NCBI GenBank assembly: GCA_023079485.1
Contig: CM041092.1
Coordinates: 11,917,127-11,981,126 of the forward strand
Reading direction: 5' to 3'
From: Archilochus colubris
Lineage: Eukaryota > Chordata > Aves > Apodiformes > Trochilidae
DNA length: 64,000 bases
In this document: piece by piece, positions 60,601-64,000 of the stretch
Layout of the letters: every line of letters starts with the position of its first letter
Numbering within the stretch: the first letter of the stretch is position 1
Translations under genes and position numbers: made by a program
Notes under the pieces: generated by a model
What the model saw: only the letters and a program-made list of their open reading frames with translations
Database searches by the model: none
What the model was told of the DNA's origin: nothing

Positions 60601-61565
60601 AAAGTCTTGCTGCTTATAGAGCAGAGCCAGGACCCCAGTAATGGGGTATCTGATGTACCCCTATCAAGGGCTGTTCTGACAGAGTCTAGCCTGGGGCACT
60701 CAGGTCACTGGCTCTGTCATATCCCTGCTAGCTTGGCTTTCTGAATTTGACCTTTGCTCAAAAAAACCTAGTTTCATCAACTTTCTCAACAGACGTGGCA
60801 AATGATGAAGTAAATGAATCACTTGGAATGTAAATGGCATTTTGCACTCAATCCTTTGTTTCTGGATGCCATTGCAAGCTTTGCCATCAAATTCAAAGTG
60901 GTAAAGATGACACTGATCAAAAAAAAATCAGTTTTGATATAGGGCTTTTAGATGGCATTTAAACTGCTTCAAGAGTAGTAATGAAACAGAAATGGAGTTA
61001 CTACACAAGCAAAATAAACCCTGTTTTTATACTGTAGGGTGTAGGGGAACAACTTTTAATGCTTAATCAAGCCTAGAGACATAAAATAAACTAATCTGGT
61101 GCTGCTAGTCTCCTCTCCTCACCTGAGAAAAACACACAAGATGGATGCATGCTTGGGTATTAACATCTTCTGATACCAGGCATGATTCTGTCTCTCTGAA
61201 GTTAATGAGAAACTTGCTCTTAACTTCCAAGTGCCGTACAGGAACTGGCATGTCTTCCTCTGACATTAAAATGAAACTTTGAAACAACATCTGCGTAAAA
61301 ACAAACACAAAGTAGATACCCTGCTTACTAGCTTAAAAAAAATAAAAGTTACCCTGAGGATTCAAAATTGTCCCAGGGGCCCAACAAACAATAGTTTATT
61401 TCTTATTCTAATGGCAAACTGTAGAACTGTGGATAAAAGAGCATTTAATGGAAAAGCACTGCAAGTTCCCAGAGCCTGTGGGGAGAGCTGCTCGGGCACC
61501 TGATTAGGATTCCAAGTGAATGTGAATTCATTTAACAATCCCTTTCAATGTTGTCTTTTGTGCAG
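57658..61565 (+). other. Intron, 3.9 kb
   Basis: gtgaac to tgcag. Includes an A-rich stretch at about 59258-59290 and a C-run at 60223-60237. No gene recognised. Confidence 0.82.
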
Positions 61566-61669
61566 ACCGGTTTGGGCTCGGACAGCCAGGCAGGATGCCT
61601 GCTTCTGTGAATGCCATGCGAGTCCTGAGCACAAGCACAGATCTGGAGGCTGCTGTGGCTGATGCACTG
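61566..61669 (+). CDS. CLASP1: CLASP1 exon: end of linker, approach to TOG3
   Basis: A 104-nt exon, acceptor tcttttgtgcag and donor ctg|gtaaga; phase 1 in, phase 0 out. Encodes DRFGLGQPGRMPASVNAMRV followed by LSTSTDLEAAVADAL. The GLGQPGR segment is specific to CLASP1, and STDLEAAVADAL is shared with CLASP2. The next expected segment (KKPxRRRYE...) does not occur before 64000, so the following intron runs off the window. Confidence 0.96.
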
Positions 61670-64000
61670 GTAAGAGGAAAAATACAAAATGCTTCCGACA
61701 CCAGAAAGTGGCTTAAGGTTACCTGTACGTACGTTCTCCTCTTTGTAAATTGCTTTGTCCTGATTGTGCCAGTTTCTGATGCTGTAGAGTTAGTTACCTT
61801 TTGCTGGTGTGTCCTTGGTTCTATCAGCAGCAATGTTTGTTTCCTTATTCCATGTTAGTTCTCCACAGCTGTCGCCAAACAGGCTGCTGTGGTTCAATGC
61901 TAGAGCAGCAGGATGGGTTGAATCAGCTGTCGGTCTGTCAGAAGATGCATGGGGAGTGCTTGGCACCCGTGGGCTCAGGGATTTCCATCAGTCCCATTAC
62001 CTGCATGAAGACTGTCAGAAAAACAGAGTTCTCTGTTAGTGTTGATTCCTGATGAGGTTACAGCAAGAACTGAGAATTTAACAAGTTCCTGCTCTGTGTT
62101 ACATTTTTGCTGTGGGTTTTCACCTGTCCAGGTATTTGGATCAGCTCATAACTTGCCTTGCCTCTATTCAGTACTGTCTCATGCACCTAAACTGAAGTGT
62201 TTTTGTCTAGTTTGCTGCTAGTACCTTCAAACATTCAGTGGATTTCCAAGTCAATTTATTGTAATTTTTAAAAATTCTACTATTTTGTACTGTAATATCT
62301 CTCAGAAGGTGTTTTCTGCTCTTCAGAAAGCAGGTGTTAAGCCTATAGATTTACCTTGAGTATTTCAGGGAGAGGATGTGTCTAGAGGCAGGAACAATTA
62401 CTGTACAAAATTAGTTGGGTACCAGGGTACCTTGGGTTTTCTCCAGCTCTAGACCTGAGCTGAGGGGAGGATTTCCTTATATATTTTGAGAGAGAGATTT
62501 CAGATCTCTCTTTATTAAGAGTGAACCATCTCCTCAGAGTTTGTGATAGGTATCCTTTCTCCATTTCCCCAAGGTTGACTAACATTTTTCTTTCACCCAG
62601 CTCATGGCACCTCCACTCCTAGGTGATGATTAGAGTGCTCCTAGAGAAATGTCACTTTTTACGAAATCTACCTTTCCATAAAAACCCCAAAGTATAAAAA
62701 ATAATATTAAATAATAAAACGAGTGAAATAAAGGTTGGACAGCATATAATAGAAGGCACTATTGCATTTAGTGGACTGAATCATTATTGGTCATTTTCAT
62801 TACTAAATACAGAAGCTTGTGAGCCAGCTTCTGCTCTCAGCACCTCAGATTTGCTACCATAGCAGTTCAGGGCATAATTATAGGTGCTGTTTTGCCTGCA
62901 TAAATGAAATCAGGGTGTATACCTGAATATGAGCAGTTGCTGAATACAGTTTTCTTAATGGAGGGGAGGGTCACAGTGCTTCAGTTTACTGTTCATCACT
63001 GAGAACTCTTTGGGTGTGACTTCATCTTCAGATAGATTTACAGAGTTCTCTTTGAAATATGTGTTTACATATTCCACTCGGTATAGATAACATGATACTA
63101 GAATGTTAAAATCTTAAAGGGCTAACACTTAAGAGAAATACTTACATCTAGCTGGAAACTTAGTGCTGCTGCTGATTTGGTTGATTAATCTGAATTTGTC
63201 AAACTTGGGAGGAGGCAGTGCAGTCTTGTTGTCCCCTTCTTTCCCACCCACCCTAGGCTGCTCTTTTTCTTGGTTGTCTTCTCACAACAGACAACTGACA
63301 AACTCTGTTTAGGCTCCTTTTGAGAGAGTAATGTGATGCCAGCTTTTACCCAGCAGCCTTGTTTGCAGAGGTGTATTCTTTTTCCTGCAGTAGAAAATGA
63401 AAAGAACTTTTCCAAAGGTAGCTTCAGCCAAATACACAGTTTAAACAAAACACAGTGGGTCATTTTATGACCTCTATTCCCTGTGTACAGCTCTGGTTGC
63501 TTCTGTTTGAGAGCTGGACTTGGCCTAAAACCACAGTGTCTATACTGGGAATCAGTGCTGGTATCTGTCAGAGGATCTCAAAGGGTGATGGAAACTTTGG
63601 TGTTCAGTAAGCTCTTTAAGCTAGGAGTGACAGCCAGAGGATCTTAAAAAGCTAAGCTTCAAAAAAGCATGGTGTAAGAACTGCAGGATGAAAGAGAACT
63701 TGGTTAAGTGAAGCTGATTAAATGTGCTGCACTGTAGATAGTGGTTTCCTGACATCAGAATTTCTTTCCAAGATTCTGAAATAAAATGCTACTGATAATG
63801 TGTGGGGAAATACATCATTACAAAAAAACTCTGGTATCTTCCAGAGCAGTATTACTGAAAACTAAGTATAGAGGTGTTGTATCTAGATCTGTCATTATAA
63901 AATTTATTAACAGATAATGTCACTTCTAAGCTCAGTAAGCTCAGTAATGGAAATTTCAAGGTTACACAAGTAGTGTAACAGTCAGGAAGTCAAGGCAGGC
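61670..64000 (+). other. Intron, continues past window end
   Basis: Begins gtaaga. The next CLASP1 exon is not reached. No repeat or RNA gene recognised. Confidence 0.82.

Larger units (their letters stand above)
24524..61669 (+). other. CLASP1: CLASP1 gene, internal part (18 coding exons)
   Basis: CLASP proteins bind microtubules through TOG domains, promote rescue and suppress catastrophe. They are recruited to plus ends by EB1 and to the cell cortex and kinetochores by other partners. The spliced product here runs from the linker before TOG2 (DKIFDDEDSVDGNRP...) through TOG2 into the Ser/Arg-rich linker, ending ...STDLEAAVADAL. I assign CLASP1 rather than CLASP2 because the microexon peptides DGTTTK and RSRSANPAGA and the GLGQPGR segment match what I know of CLASP1; CLASP2 differs there. 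All 18 exons are in frame with GT/AG introns and no stop, so the gene looks intact. Missing from the window are the promoter, 5' UTR, TOG1 exons, TOG3, the C-terminal CLASP-interacting domain and the 3' UTR. Family roles are established knowledge; exon borders are read from sequence. Confidence 0.96.

Noticed and set aside
1..64000. U4atac snRNA gene (RNU4ATAC), which in human lies inside CLASP1 on the opposite strand
   Set aside because: I looked on both strands for its characteristic stem and 3' end words and found none; the host intron is probably upstream of this window.
1..64000. The many 60-120 codon open frames on both strands
   Set aside because: Random-length frames in AT-rich intron with no recognisable domain, splice support or codon pattern. 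Those overlapping CLASP1 exons read into introns or use wrong frames.
1..64000. CRISPR arrays, tRNAs, rRNAs, bacterial operons
   Set aside because: No regularly spaced direct repeats, no tRNA B-box with cloverleaf context, and the sequence is clearly animal nuclear DNA.

Overview
This is vertebrate nuclear DNA, AT-rich and intron-dominated. The compact introns and repeated CR1-type LINE 3' ends (at about 5.3, 19.9, 28.2 and 30.9 kb) point to a sauropsid, most likely a bird. No prokaryotic, plasmid or viral gene organisation is present. Almost none of the open reading frames in the window is a gene; the real coding content is a set of short exons joined by splice sites.

The window holds the middle of one gene on the plus strand, CLASP1 (cytoplasmic linker-associated protein 1, a microtubule plus-end stabiliser). 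I could place 18 exons between 24524 and 61669. Every junction has AG/GT borders and a matching reading phase. Together with the one codon base carried in from upstream they give 600 codons. The TOG1-encoding 5' exons lie upstream of the window, and the exons after '...EAAVADAL' lie downstream.

Layout: 1-24523 is a large intron (or the end of one) with CR1 fragments, a microsatellite, a G-rich tract and several CpG-retaining stretches that could be conserved regulatory elements. 24524-25681 encodes the acidic/serine-rich linker before TOG2. 26475-33342 encodes the TOG2 HEAT-repeat array. 33175-61669 encodes the Ser/Arg-rich, EB1-binding (SxIP) linker.

The most interesting architecture is in the linker. 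Seven consecutive exons, including two microexons (24 and 27 nt), all begin and end in phase 1, so any subset can be included or skipped without a frameshift. Next to the 63-nt cassette exon there is a CpG-dense block. It contains an unannotated-looking 54-nt open segment (57237-57290) with AG/GT borders and the same 1-1 phase; this is my best candidate for something undescribed. I found no evidence of a wholly new system.
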